64,000 bases of DNA from Iamia sp. SCSIO 61187 (GTDB taxonomy: Bacteria; Actinomycetota; Acidimicrobiia; Acidimicrobiales; Iamiaceae). Below are positions 8,372 through 16,471 of this stretch, piece after piece. Within the stretch, counting starts at the first letter, position 1, and the number at the start of each line of letters is the position of its first letter. Position numbers and translations under genes: made by a program. The notes beneath the pieces are model-generated. The model was not told where the DNA came from, did not search any database, and saw only the letters and a program-made list of their open reading frames with translations. The stretch is taken from positions 992,001-1,056,000 of the forward strand of contig NZ_CP050948.1 of the NCBI RefSeq assembly GCF_019443745.1, written 5' to 3'.

Positions 8372-8782
8372 TCGCGGGACGCCAACGCGTGGGCCGTCGT
8401 CGCGAGCCAGGACGACGACACCCCGTCCTACGACGCTGCCCCGATCGGGTGGATGCACCAGGGCTGCCAGCAGTGGGCCGACAGCTACCAGGGCACCGGC
8501 GGCCCCGACGGCGCGTGGTGCAGCTCGATGACCGACTGGATGAACCAGCGCATGGGCCCCAACGCATCCGGCCAGAACGGGATGATGTCGGGCTCGATGA
8601 TGTGGCAGGACCCCGCCTCGATGCGCGCCACGTGTGCGCAGTGGATGGGCACCAACCCCAGCGGCGTCCCCACCGGAGCCGACACCACCGAATGGTGCGA
8701 TCAGATGATCGACTGGATGGACCAGCACATGGGTGACTGGGACAACTGGATGATGAACGGGCCCATGATGGGCAATCCCTGA
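8372..8782 (+). pseudogene. 3' part of the Met/Trp-rich protein gene interrupted by IS256
   Basis: Open frame from the right IS edge to a stop at 8782. The C-terminal ~110 residues (an ATG at 8453 starts MHQGCQQWADS) are rich in Met and Trp, with repeated SMMW, MNQRMG, MDQHMGDWDNWMM motifs and four Cys. Met clusters of this type bind Cu(I) in periplasmic proteins. It lies in a metal-resistance island, which supports a metal-binding role. Translation from 8453 alone would lack an export signal, so the product is probably lost. Confidence 0.55.
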
Positions 8783-9091
8783 CCTGCGGGCTCGGCGGCG
8801 CTGGCCTCGAGTTGCGCACCGCCGATCATCGCCGCACTCGGCGTGACCGCCGGGCTCGCGGCCACTGCCGGCATCTTCCTCGGTCTCGCCGCGGCCATCG
8901 CCGTCGTTCTGATCCGCGGCGCCTGGATCCTCGCCCGGACACAACCGGCCCACGGGTGCCACCGAGTGCGAACCCGTGGGCGAACCAGTGCCGGTCTCGG
9001 CGCCGACCCGTCACCGCGTGCCGTGAGCCCCGCCACGGTCACCTAGAGACCATCCCGCGCAACATCGTCGGAACCAGCGAGCCCTGTTGGG
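8783..9091 (+). other. Intergenic region with a possible membrane-protein remnant
   Basis: 309 bp between the Met-rich fragment and the YnfA-like gene. A reading frame from about 8820 to 8940 encodes a hydrophobic stretch (ALGVTAGLAATAGIFLG then LAAAIAVVLIRGAWIL) without a recognisable start or family, and ends in low-quality sequence. It may be the decayed end of a transporter. No other signal seen. Confidence 0.3.
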
Positions 9092-9430
9092 GTGAGTGTC
9101 GCCCGGGCCCTCGCCCTGTTCATCATCGCCGCAGTCGCCGAGATCGGCGGTGCGTGGCTCATCTGGCAGGGCGTCCGCGAGCACCGTGGCGTGGCATGGA
9201 TCGGTGCCGGGATCGCTGCGCTCGCCGCCTTTGGCTTCGTCGCCACCCTCCAGGACGACAACAACTTCGGGCGCATCCTCGCCGCCTACGGCGGCATCTT
9301 CGTCGCCGGCTCCCTTGCCTGGGGCATCGTCATGGACGGCTTCAAGCCCGACCGCTACGACTACGTCGGCGCCACCATCTGTCTCGTCGGCGTCGCCGTC
9401 ATCATGTTCGCTCCGCGGGCTGCCGTCTGA
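9092..9430 (+). CDS. YnfA/UPF0060 family small membrane protein
   Basis: 112 residues with four predicted membrane segments. Matches the UPF0060 (YnfA) family by length and by features such as [17 protein letters not shown], the conserved AAYGGIFV segment and the C-terminal [17 protein letters not shown]. The family resembles small multidrug resistance proteins and is often carried on metal-resistance elements; its substrate is not firmly known. GTG start. It is the last gene before the second tRNA-like attachment repeat. Confidence 0.88.
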   Translation: MSVARALALFIIAAVAEIGGAWLIWQGVREHRGVAWIGAGIAALAAFGFVATLQDDNNFGRILAAYGGIFVAGSLAWGIVMDGFKPDRYDYVGATICLVGVAVIMFAPRAAV

Positions 9431-9498
9431 GTCCCTGGTCGGTCCGAACCGCGTCGGACGACGGCACCCAGCGGCACGACCTTGCGTTCGCCTTCTCT

Positions 9499-9539
9499 CG
9501 TAACCCGAAGGTCCCGGGTTCAAATCCTGCCCCCACCAT
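9499..9539 (+). repeat. Second tRNA-Met-like attachment repeat (degenerate)
   Basis: Shares TAACCCGAAGGTC and GTTCAAATCCTGCCCCC with the copy at 16.4 kb, but the anticodon loop reads CGT, the T-stem is mismatched (CCCGG against CCTGC) and the acceptor has lost three bases. There is no tRNA 5' half upstream. I read it as an attachment-site relic between two islands. Confidence 0.65.
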
Positions 9540-9542
9540 GTG

Positions 9543-9569
9543 AAAGCCCAGGTCACAGACCTGGGCTTT
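9543..9569 (+). terminator. Hairpin terminator after the second att repeat
   Basis: Perfect 12-bp arms (9543-9554, 9558-9569) with an ACA loop. Closely related to the hairpin at 16472-16502, showing that the tRNA terminator travelled with the att repeat. Confidence 0.75.
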
Positions 9570-9649
9570 CGTCATTCCCGGGACGGCGTCACCGGCGACG
9601 TCTAGCGGCACGGGACCGGAGGCCATCTCGGGCTGTACCGTCGATCGTG

Positions 9650-10063
9650 ATGCCGACGCGCCTGCCCCGCTGGACCTGGCTGCTGGTCCTGCCGATGCTG
9701 GTCGGCGCGCTCCTGCTGATGCACGGCCTCGACGCCGGCGCCGGAGATCACCACAGCCCGGCCGCCGCGGCCGCGGCGCCCGTCGTCGACGCCCACGCCC
9801 ACACCGAGCCCGGCGTGCACCTCGATGCCTCCGCGTCACCGTCCGAGCACGGTCACTGCCTCGACTGCCTGGCGGGGCACGTGATGGCCGCGTGCATGGC
9901 CATCATCACCACCATCGTCGGCATCGGCTTGGCCCGACGCCGCCTGGGCGGCGGGCTGATCACGGCCCTCGCCGCCACCCTCGAACGGGCCGCAAGTGGC
10001 CTGGTCGAGTCGCAACGGCCGCCAGACCCGGCGTGGGTCCGGCTGTCGGTCATGCGCTGTTGA
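9650..10063 (+). CDS. Small His-rich membrane-associated protein (DUF6153-like)
   Basis: 137 residues: an N-terminal membrane segment (LLVLPMLVGALLLMHG), a His-containing exported stretch (DHHSP, DAHAHTEPGVH, EHGHCLDCLAGH) and a second hydrophobic segment after CMAIITTIVGIG. The layout of MHGL followed by a His-rich region and CxxC recalls DUF6153 proteins of actinomycetes; I am not certain of the family. Being first in the copper island, it may bind copper outside the membrane. Start could be the GTG at 9647 or ATG at 9650; a -10-like TACCGT lies at 9636-9641, so the mRNA may be leaderless. Confidence 0.6.
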   Translation: MPTRLPRWTWLLVLPMLVGALLLMHGLDAGAGDHHSPAAAAAAPVVDAHAHTEPGVHLDASASPSEHGHCLDCLAGHVMAACMAIITTIVGIGLARRRLGGGLITALAATLERAASGLVESQRPPDPAWVRLSVMRC

Positions 10064-10137
10064 AGCGCCCTTTCATCTGAACACCCCGGTGCGCGGCTGC
10101 GCACCGCCACATCCGTTCTCTCGAAAGGAGCGCGCTC

Positions 10138-10590
10138 ATGCGCCGATCCCTCATTGCTGTTGTTCTGTCCCTGCTCACCCTCTCCCTGGTCCTCGCCGCT
10201 TGTGGCGACGACGAAGCGTCCACCGACGACCCGATGGGCTCCAGGTCCGATCAGATGGACGGCGACATGGGCGGCATGGACGGCCACGACGAGTCCACCC
10301 CCGTCGCGCCCGGCGCCCGACGCATCGAGGTCGAGGCCACGTCCTTCGAGTTCGACCCCGACGAGATCACCGTCACCGCCGGCGAAGACGTCGCCATCGT
10401 GCTGACCTCAGATGACCTGCTGCACGACTTCACCATCGACGACATCGACGTGCACGTCGCCGCCGACCGCGGCGAGACCGCCGAAGGCGGCCTGCGGGCC
10501 GACGAACCGGGCGAATACACCTTCTACTGCACCGTCGCCGGCCACCGCGAGGCCGGCATGGAAGGCACCCTGGTGGTGGAGGAGCCGTGA
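10138..10590 (+). CDS. Cupredoxin-domain lipoprotein
   Basis: 150 residues. The signal peptide ends in a lipobox LVLAAC (Cys about 21), so the protein is anchored outside the membrane. A Met/Asp/His-rich linker (MDGDMGGMDGHDE) follows. Residues 60-150 form a cupredoxin fold with the type-1 copper ligands visible: His in LLHDF, Cys in FYCTV, His in AGHREAG and Met in GMEG. It probably binds or carries copper at the cell surface. A strong ribosome binding site (GAAAGGAG) precedes the ATG. The stop overlaps the lgt start, tying a lipoprotein to the enzyme that lipidates it. Confidence 0.92.
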   Translation: MRRSLIAVVLSLLTLSLVLAACGDDEASTDDPMGSRSDQMDGDMGGMDGHDESTPVAPGARRIEVEATSFEFDPDEITVTAGEDVAIVLTSDDLLHDFTIDDIDVHVAADRGETAEGGLRADEPGEYTFYCTVAGHREAGMEGTLVVEEP

Positions 10591-11441
10591 GCGTCGCCCT
10601 CCTGGTGGGGGCGATACCGAGCCCGCCGGAGAACGCCATCGGCATCGGGCCGCTGCAACTGCGGGCCTACGGGCTCGCCATCGCGTTCGGGGTGTTGGTG
10701 GGGGTGTGGGTCGCCCAGCGTCGCTGGGCGGCCCGCGGCGGCAACCCCGCCGACATCTCGTACCTGGCGACGTGGTCCGTGATCGCCGGCCTCCTTGGGG
10801 CGCGGGCCTACCACGTGCTCACCGACTACCACCGGTTCCAGGGCCGCTGGCTGCACGCCTTCGCGGTGTGGGAGGGCGGCCTCGGCATCCCCGGCGGGCT
10901 CCTCGCCGGGGTGGTCACCGGGGTGGTCCTGGCCCGGCGCCGAGGGCTGCCGGCCGCGCAACTGCTCGACGTGGTCGCCCCGGCCATCCCGCTCGCGCAG
11001 GCCATCGGCCGGCTGGGCAACTGGTTCAACCAGGAGCTCTTCGGCCGGCCCACCGACTTGCCCTGGGGGTTGCGGATCGACGTCGCCCACCGGCCCGACG
11101 GCTACGAGCGGTTCGCCACCTTCCATCCCACGTTCCTCTACGAGGCGCTGTGGAACCTCGCCCTCGCCGGGCTGCTGGTGCTCTACGAGCGCCGCCGTCC
11201 CGGCGCCGCGCCCGGGACCCTGTTCGCCCTCTACGTGGGCGGCTACGGCCTCGGTCGACTGTGGGTCGAGGCGTTGCGCATCGATGACGCCACCCGCATC
11301 GCCGGGCTGCGGGTGAACATCTGGGTCAGCCTCCTGGCGATCGCCGCCTCGATCGTGGCGCTGGCCGTGCTGCACCGCCGGCAACGACGACGAGCCGCTT
11401 CACCGACCAACGACGACGAGCCGCACCTCGCGGCATCATGA
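10587..11441 (+). CDS. lgt: Prolipoprotein diacylglyceryl transferase
   Basis: 284-residue polytopic membrane enzyme that transfers diacylglyceryl from phosphatidylglycerol to the lipobox cysteine of prolipoproteins. The family signature GRLGNWFNQELFG is present near residue 140, along with HPTFLYEALWN and GYGLGRLWVEALR. GTG start overlaps the cupredoxin stop (GTGA); stop overlaps the copB start (ATGA). Its place between a copper lipoprotein and a copper pump suggests a dedicated copy that helps mature metal-handling lipoproteins, while a housekeeping copy presumably lies elsewhere. Confidence 0.95.
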   Translation: MSVALLVGAIPSPPENAIGIGPLQLRAYGLAIAFGVLVGVWVAQRRWAARGGNPADISYLATWSVIAGLLGARAYHVLTDYHRFQGRWLHAFAVWEGGLGIPGGLLAGVVTGVVLARRRGLPAAQLLDVVAPAIPLAQAIGRLGNWFNQELFGRPTDLPWGLRIDVAHRPDGYERFATFHPTFLYEALWNLALAGLLVLYERRRPGAAPGTLFALYVGGYGLGRLWVEALRIDDATRIAGLRVNIWVSLLAIAASIVALAVLHRRQRRRAASPTNDDEPHLAAS

Positions 11442-13612
11442 ACCCGAGCAGCGGAGGCCCCGACATGGCACCCGAACAGCACCACACCCACAGCGACACC
11501 GCCGCCGATCACAGCAGCGGCGACGGTCACGGACCGGACCACCACGCCGGTCACGAAGTTCGACGTGGCGAGGGTGGTCACGGCGAGCACACCGCCGGCA
11601 AGCACGCCGGGCACCACACCGAGGCGTTCCGCCAGCGGTTCTGGTGGTGCCTGGCCATGACGATCCCGGTGGTCGCCACCAGCCACATGGTCATGGACTG
11701 GTTCGGCTACGGGCTCGACTTCCCCGGCATCGAGTGGGTCGGCCCGATCCTCGGGTCGGTGATTTTCTTCTGGGGCGGCTGGCCGTTCCTCGAGGGTGGC
11801 CGACGGGAGCTGAAGGACCGCCAGCCGGGGATGATGCTGCTGATCGCTATGGCGATCACCGTCGCCTACGTCGCGTCGATGGCCACCTCCCTTGACGCGT
11901 TCGACCTGGACTTCTGGTGGGAGCTGGCTGCCCTGGTGACGATCATGCTGCTGGGCCACTGGCAGGAGATGCGGGCCCTCGGCCAGGCCCAGGACGCCCT
12001 CGCCGCCCTCGCCGCGCTGCTCCCCGACGAAGCCGAACGGGTGGGGCCCGACGGCACGGTCGAGTCGGTCGCCGTCGACGAGCTTCAGCGTGGGGATGTG
12101 GTGCTGGTCCGCTCCGGTGCCCGCGTTCCGGCCGACGGCGAGATCATCGAGGGGTCCGCCGAGCTCGACGAGTCCATGATCACCGGCGAGTCCAAGCCCG
12201 TGACCAAGGAACGCGGTGACCGGGTCGTCGCCGGCACGGTGTCCACCGACTCGGCCATCCGGGTGCGGGTCGACGCAGTGGGGGAGGAGACGGCGCTGGC
12301 GGGCATCCAGCGGCTGGTCGCGGAGGCGCAGTCGTCACAGTCCCGGGCCCAGGTCCTGGCCGACCGGGCCGCCGCGCTGCTGTTCTACGTCGCCACCGGC
12401 GCTGCGGCGATCACCGCGGTGGTGTGGGTTGCCCTCGGTGACACCGACGAAGCGGTCACCCGCGTCGTCACCGTGCTCGTCATCTCCTGCCCCCACGCCC
12501 TCGGCCTTGCAATCCCGTTGACGACGTCGATCTCCTCGGCGCTCGCGGCGAGCAATGGGATCTTGGTGAAGGACCGCCTCGCGCTGGAGCAGAGCCGCAC
12601 CGTCGACACGTTCCTTTTCGACAAGACCGGCACCCTCACCAAGGGTGCTCACACCGTCGTCGGCGTTGCCGGCGCTGGCATCGACGAGGACGAGGTCCTC
12701 CGTGTCGCAGGCGGCGTCGAATCCGACAGCGAACACCCCCTGGCCCGGGCCATCGTCGCCGCCGCACGAGACCGAGGACCCATCGCCCCCGCCTCGGAGT
12801 TCCGGTCCATCACCGGGCGCGGGGTGGAGGCCACGATCGACGGGACCGCGTACGCGGTCGGCGGGCCCGCCCTGCTGCGGGAACGCTCGCTCACCGAGCC
12901 CGACGCGCTGTCCGAGTGGTCATCGCGCTGGCGCGATCGCGGTGCCTCGGTCCTGTACCTCACCCGCGACGACGCGATCGTCGGTGGCATCGCACTCGAG
13001 GACGAGATCCGCCCCGAGGCCCGCCACGCCGTCGACGAGCTGCACACCATGGACCGCCGGGTCGTGATGATCACCGGCGACGCCCGACAGGTCGCCGACG
13101 CCGTCGGCGCCGACCTCGGCATCGACGAGGTCATGGCCGAGGTCCTCCCCGAGGACAAGGACGCCAAGGTCGCCGAGCTCCAGGCCCGCGACCTGAAGGT
13201 GGCGATGGTGGGCGACGGCGTCAACGACGCCCCGGCGCTGGCTCGCGCCGACGTCGGCATCGCCATCGGCGCAGGCACCGACGTCGCCATCGAGTCCGCC
13301 GGACTCATCCTCGCCAGCTCCGACCCACGCGCCGTGGTCAGCATCATCCGGCTCTCCAAGGCCGCCTACCGCAAGAGCCTCCAGAACCTGTGGTGGGCCG
13401 CCGGCTACAACGTGCTCGCCATCCCCATCGCCGCCGGCGCGTTGATCTGGGCCGGCATCACCATGCCCCCCGCGGTGGCCGCCATCCTGATGAGCGTCTC
13501 CACCATCGTCGTGGCCCTCAACGCCCAGCTCCTCCGCCGCGTCGAGCTCCGCCCTCCGGAGCTCGCCGACCAACCCGCCCCACAGCCCGTCGAGAAGGCG
13601 GTGGCGTCATGA
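11438..13612 (+). CDS. copB: Copper-translocating P-type ATPase, CopB type (P1B-3)
   Basis: 724 residues. The N-terminal 60 residues are His-rich rather than a CxxC HMA domain. Membrane metal site is CPH at 351-353 (SCPHALGLAIPL), diagnostic of the P1B-3 subgroup linked to copper (and possibly silver) export. TGES at 249-252, phosphorylation DKTGTLT with D395, SEHPLARA, GDGVNDAP near 600. All catalytic motifs are intact. Translationally coupled to lgt upstream and to a small membrane protein downstream by ATGA overlaps. Confidence 0.95.
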   Translation: MNPSSGGPDMAPEQHHTHSDTAADHSSGDGHGPDHHAGHEVRRGEGGHGEHTAGKHAGHHTEAFRQRFWWCLAMTIPVVATSHMVMDWFGYGLDFPGIEWVGPILGSVIFFWGGWPFLEGGRRELKDRQPGMMLLIAMAITVAYVASMATSLDAFDLDFWWELAALVTIMLLGHWQEMRALGQAQDALAALAALLPDEAERVGPDGTVESVAVDELQRGDVVLVRSGARVPADGEIIEGSAELDESMITGESKPVTKERGDRVVAGTVSTDSAIRVRVDAVGEETALAGIQRLVAEAQSSQSRAQVLADRAAALLFYVATGAAAITAVVWVALGDTDEAVTRVVTVLVISCPHALGLAIPLTTSISSALAASNGILVKDRLALEQSRTVDTFLFDKTGTLTKGAHTVVGVAGAGIDEDEVLRVAGGVESDSEHPLARAIVAAARDRGPIAPASEFRSITGRGVEATIDGTAYAVGGPALLRERSLTEPDALSEWSSRWRDRGASVLYLTRDDAIVGGIALEDEIRPEARHAVDELHTMDRRVVMITGDARQVADAVGADLGIDEVMAEVLPEDKDAKVAELQARDLKVAMVGDGVNDAPALARADVGIAIGAGTDVAIESAGLILASSDPRAVVSIIRLSKAAYRKSLQNLWWAAGYNVLAIPIAAGALIWAGITMPPAVAAILMSVSTIVVALNAQLLRRVELRPPELADQPAPQPVEKAVAS

Positions 13613-13845
13613 CCGACCCATCTGGTGCCGGGGCGGATCGATCCGATCACGTCCTGCTGGTCGCGTTGGCCGTCTGTTGTGCGGGGCCGATGCTGCTCAT
13701 CATCGTGCTCACCACGGTGCTCGGCGTCGCTATCGGTCCTGCCGCAGCCATCGCCATCGGCACCGTCGCCGCCGGTGTCTGCGTCGCGGTCATGGCCCAA
13801 CACCACCGGCGACACCGGATCCGATCGGATCAGCCAGGCGGGTAG
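13609..13845 (+). CDS. Small two-TM protein with a Cys-Cys pair
   Basis: 78 residues: two hydrophobic segments (about 14-37 and 42-63) with CC at the first (LAVCCAGPMLL), and a basic His/Arg tail (QHHRRHRIR). Not assigned to a family. ATG overlaps the copB stop, so it is expressed with the copper pump; the paired cysteines in a membrane helix would suit metal passage, as in small mercury/copper transporters, but this is speculative. Its last 16 bp overlap the convergent cytochrome gene. Confidence 0.65.
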   Translation: MTDPSGAGADRSDHVLLVALAVCCAGPMLLIIVLTTVLGVAIGPAAAIAIGTVAAGVCVAVMAQHHRRHRIRSDQPGG

Positions 13846-14234
13846 GGGTCGAGTCCGTGGGTCTCCTGCTGCTCGCGCACGTAGGCGATGATCAGGTCGA
13901 TCTCCTCGTCGCTGAGTCCCTCGACGGGCGGCATGTCCCCGAAGTCCCAGTGATGCGCCGCCGAGCCCTGGGTCACCGCAGCTCGAAAGGACGCGTCGGG
14001 GTGGTGGTCGGGTGCGTCGACCTGCGACAGGTGCGACGGGCCCTGGTCGGTGCCGCGGAGGTCGGCGCCGTGGCAGGACGCGCACGACTGTCCATACAGC
14101 TCTGCGCCACCGGAGGAATCACTGGCTCGGGCGGTCGAGTCGTCGCTGGAGCACGCTCCGGCGGCCAGCGCCACGAGCTCACACGCCGCGATGGTCAATG
14201 TCGTCGGACGTCGACGGATCGGTGCCGGGCCCAT
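13830..14234 (-). CDS. c-type cytochrome lipoprotein, island copy
   Basis: 134 residues. A poor signal region ends in a lipobox-like AAGACSS, followed by a single haem-binding CASCH motif and a distal Met in GDMPPVEGLSDEEID. The conserved end YVREQQETHGLDPYPPG is nearly the same as in the protein at 28724-29128, of which this is a paralogue. Short monohaem cytochromes of this kind carry electrons at the membrane outer face. Sitting beside DUF305 and copper genes, it may serve copper oxidation or respiratory repair. Convergent with the small two-TM gene. Confidence 0.87.
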   Translation of the reverse strand: MGPAPIRRRPTTLTIAACELVALAAGACSSDDSTARASDSSGGAELYGQSCASCHGADLRGTDQGPSHLSQVDAPDHHPDASFRAAVTQGSAAHHWDFGDMPPVEGLSDEEIDLIIAYVREQQETHGLDPYPPG

Positions 14235-14250
14235 CCGTTCGACGGTAGCG

Positions 14251-14892
14251 TCAGCCGCCGTTGCACTCCCGTTCAGCGGCCACGTCGAAGTCCGGGACCG
14301 CTCGCTGCTGAGCCTCCTCCGGTGATGTGGCTGCCCCGTTCTGGTCGATGTCGTCGATCAGCCACTCCATCTCGAGGATCTCACGGCGCTGCGCCTCGCT
14401 GATCTCCACCGCCAGCTCGCAGACTCGGATGTCGTCGTTGTTGAACCGCTCCGAGCGGGTGATGGCCAGCGAGTGATGGGGGATCATCGCCCGCAGGAAC
14501 GACACGTCACCGACGGTGGCCTGGCTGCGATCCAAGGCGATGCCGCCGCCGAGCAGCAGCAGGCTGACCACGACGATGGCGATGTTGCCCTTGACGTTGC
14601 TGTACATGTTCAACATCCAGGCCAGCATGACCAAGCCCATGGTGCCGCCCATGGTGATGGCCATGAAGACCCGGCTCTGGCTGAAACGGACGTGGCTCAA
14701 CTCCCATGACCCGGTGAACATCACGAAGTACATGAGCACCATCGACGTCAGGATCATCGCCCCGTACCGCAGGTAGGTGCGCTGCTCGTCGGTCAGGCCA
14801 CCCGATGTGGACTTCTCGTCGCGGTGATCGCCGGATCCGTCTGCCATCTGGTCGTGGCGGGCCGATGACTTCGTCGATGTGGGGGTGGCCAT
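14251..14892 (-). CDS. DUF305 membrane protein
   Basis: 213 residues with a charged N-terminus, three membrane segments (about 42-62, 76-96, 104-122) and a C-terminal DUF305 segment recognisable by FLRAMIPHHSLAITRSE and the amphipathic EISEAQRREILEMEWLI. DUF305 proteins are common in copper-resistance clusters and have a four-helix ferritin-like fold; the paired His in MIPHH is thought to bind metal. An AGGAG site precedes the ATG. Likely co-transcribed with the cytochrome 16 bp downstream. Confidence 0.9.
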   Translation of the reverse strand: MATPTSTKSSARHDQMADGSGDHRDEKSTSGGLTDEQRTYLRYGAMILTSMVLMYFVMFTGSWELSHVRFSQSRVFMAITMGGTMGLVMLAWMLNMYSNVKGNIAIVVVSLLLLGGGIALDRSQATVGDVSFLRAMIPHHSLAITRSERFNNDDIRVCELAVEISEAQRREILEMEWLIDDIDQNGAATSPEEAQQRAVPDFDVAAERECNGG

Positions 14893-15089
14893 GGGTCAGC
14901 TCCTGTCGGATAGAGGGTCGATGGACCTCTACCCGCGATCGGTTCGCCGCAACGATGGGGCGACCGTGACGAGGCCAGGCAGCAGCCGAAAGCAGACTCA
15001 GACGGAGCGCATCTGCCGGTAGCGGCGTCGCCAGGGTGGCAGTCGAGGTGCTCGCCGCAGTCCGACGACCCGACCCGAGCCGCTCCGCG

Positions 15090-15500
15090 ATGATGAGAAC
15101 CATGGCCGGCCCCTCCCGTCGCTTCACGGCGACCGTTGTCAGCAACGCAAAGCGGCGCGTCCTCGTACCGCTTCCCTTCGCGCCCGACGACGCCTGGGGC
15201 CACAAGCCCTCGCATCCCGTGGCCGGCTCCGTGAACGGCATGGGTGTCCGAGCCGTCGTCGAAGCGATCGACGACGGATGGGGGATCGTGCTCGGACCGG
15301 CGTGGCGACGCGACTGCGGAATCGCTCCCGGTGACGAGGTCGACGTCGTTCTCTACCCCGAAGGGCCCCAAGGCGACGACCTTGCCGAGGACATCGCCGC
15401 AGCGCTCGCGGCCGAACCCGACGCCGCTGCGTTCACGACGTACGCCCCAATAAGCACCAGACCGCCGGCGCGGCTGATCGTCCCGTCCCACGACAGGTAG
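15090..15500 (+). pseudogene. DUF1905 (YdeI/OmpD-associated-type) protein, 3' truncated
   Basis: Residues about 8-115 follow the DUF1905 pattern (FTATVVS, KRRVLVPLPF, NGMGVRAVVEAI, GPAWRRDCGIAPGDEVDV). The family normally continues after the Ala-rich helix with a YdeI-type domain, but here the protein breaks at about 15440 into unrelated residues that are the antisense of the transporter gene on the other strand. The truncation coincides with the break in that gene, so a deletion has probably joined two gene ends. Start is uncertain: ATGs at 15090, 15093 and 15102. Confidence 0.6.
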
Positions 15501-15844
15501 GCCGCGAGCGCGCCCGCGGCCAGTCCACCCAGCCCGTAGCGAAGGACGCCCGTGTCGAACGGAAGCGGCGCGATCAGCGCTCCGACGCCGAGCGCGACGA
15601 GACAGATCGCGACGTTGGCGCCGATCACATCACCGAACGCGATCGCCGGCGCGTCTCGCAGCGACGCCGTCACCGCAGTCGCCAGCTCCTCGGGCTCCGC
15701 TCCGGCGAGGAGGAGCGCCAGAGCGAACGCGCTCACCCCGAGCCGGGTCGACGCGACCGCGAGGTGCTCAGCGAAAGTCTCGGCGCCCCACACGATGGCC
15801 GCGACGCCCGCGAGCGCCACCACCAGCCAACCGACGGTTCCCAC
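15353..15844 (-). pseudogene. Na+/Ca2+-exchanger-family protein, N-terminal half only
   Basis: About 160 residues with five hydrophobic segments. The segment AGAEPEELATAVTASLRDAPAIAFGDVIGANVAI, read in pieces, resembles the alpha-repeat of CaCA cation antiporters. Full proteins have two such halves and exceed 300 residues. Here the frame leaves the family after GAYVV at about 15437 and ends in antisense of the DUF1905 gene. GTG start at 15844 chosen from alignment to the family N-terminus. Probably non-functional. Confidence 0.55.
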
Positions 15845-15898
15845 ATTTCGAGTTTGGTCCACTTCGCAGGAGGTGGCGGTACGGTCGGCTGGGTGGAG

Positions 15899-16015
15899 AT
15901 GAACTGTGCCGAGTGCGGCTGCCGCGTCGATCAAGGTGTGATCGTGCAACGGTGTGAGGGTCATCCGACCTGCTGCTGTCGCGACCTCCCGGTGCGGGAC
16001 GACGAGCCGTCGTAG
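15899..16015 (+). CDS. 38-residue Cys-rich peptide, possible metal-binding protein
   Basis: ATG at 15899 opens a 38-codon frame with seven cysteines: C3, C6, C8, C19 and a CCC run at 25-27, plus His22. The spacing (CxxCxC, then C-x2-H-x2-CCC) looks like a metallothionein-like or zinc-knuckle peptide, although it fits no family I can name. A GGTGG/GGAG-rich stretch precedes the start and a -10-like TACGGT lies at 15880-15885. It sits at the edge of the copper island, beside the truncated transporter and divergent from it. Not proven to be translated. Confidence 0.5.
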   Translation: MNCAECGCRVDQGVIVQRCEGHPTCCCRDLPVRDDEPS

Positions 16016-16410
16016 GCGTCGCTCCCGCCACGCCGAACCGCTGGCGATCAGTCTGGTGGACCCACTCGCCCGGTGGTGCAGATCGGGGAGAGGCTTCGTT
16101 GCGCGACCCAGCGGGAGTGGCTGCCAAGTCGGCGATCGCCGGCCGGAGGAGACCTGAGGAATGCACAACAAGATCAACACCCGCTCGCGCCTCGCGACCG
16201 TCGTCGATCGGACTCCGTCGCGGCCGTCTCGCAGACACCACCCGGGCCGCCGGTCGGGCGGGTGCCGGCCTCGCCGTTCTTCTACACTCTCTTCTACACC
16301 GCGGGCTGGGATTGGCTGGTCCGCAGTGGTACGGACTGGCACGTCGAATGCGCGAAACCCCACCTCAGAGGTACTGGAAGGCACAGGACAGGACGGGAAT
16401 CGAGCCTGAC
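16016..16410. other. Gene-free region before the third att repeat
   Basis: 395 bp with no supported gene. Open frames here run into the tRNA-like repeat and give the familiar spurious NPKVAGSNPAPA-type peptide. No promoter or repeat stands out. Confidence 0.5.
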
Positions 16411-16416
16411 CATCCG

Positions 16417-16462
16417 GCTCATAACCCGAAGGTCGCAGGTTCAAATCCTGCCCCCGCCACCA
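16417..16462 (+). repeat. Third tRNA-Met-like attachment repeat (3' half of initiator tRNA)
   Basis: GG-CTCATAA-CCC anticodon arm, variable loop, intact T-arm (GCAGG/CCTGC) and the acceptor end CCCCCGCCACCA. The sequence 5' of the anticodon stem is not tRNA (no D-arm; the 5' stem carries a mismatch), so this is an attR-type 3' half, not a functional gene. It matches the window start over the shared bases and marks the island end next to the second integrase. Confidence 0.75.
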
Positions 16463-16471
16463 TGTGAAGTG

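Noticed and set aside
9481-9539. A tRNA-Thr (CGT anticodon) at 9.5 kb
   Set aside because: T-stem does not pair, the acceptor is short, and no 5' half exists.
9482-9649. Upstream extension of the DUF6153-like gene across the att repeat
   Set aside because: The extension is translated tRNA-like repeat and terminator (RSRVQILPPPCESPG type peptide), a well-known spurious product.
16381-16462. A complete tRNA-Met gene at 16.4 kb
   Set aside because: The 3' half is good but there is no D-arm or acceptor 5' strand, and the anticodon stem has a mismatch, so only an att half-site remains.
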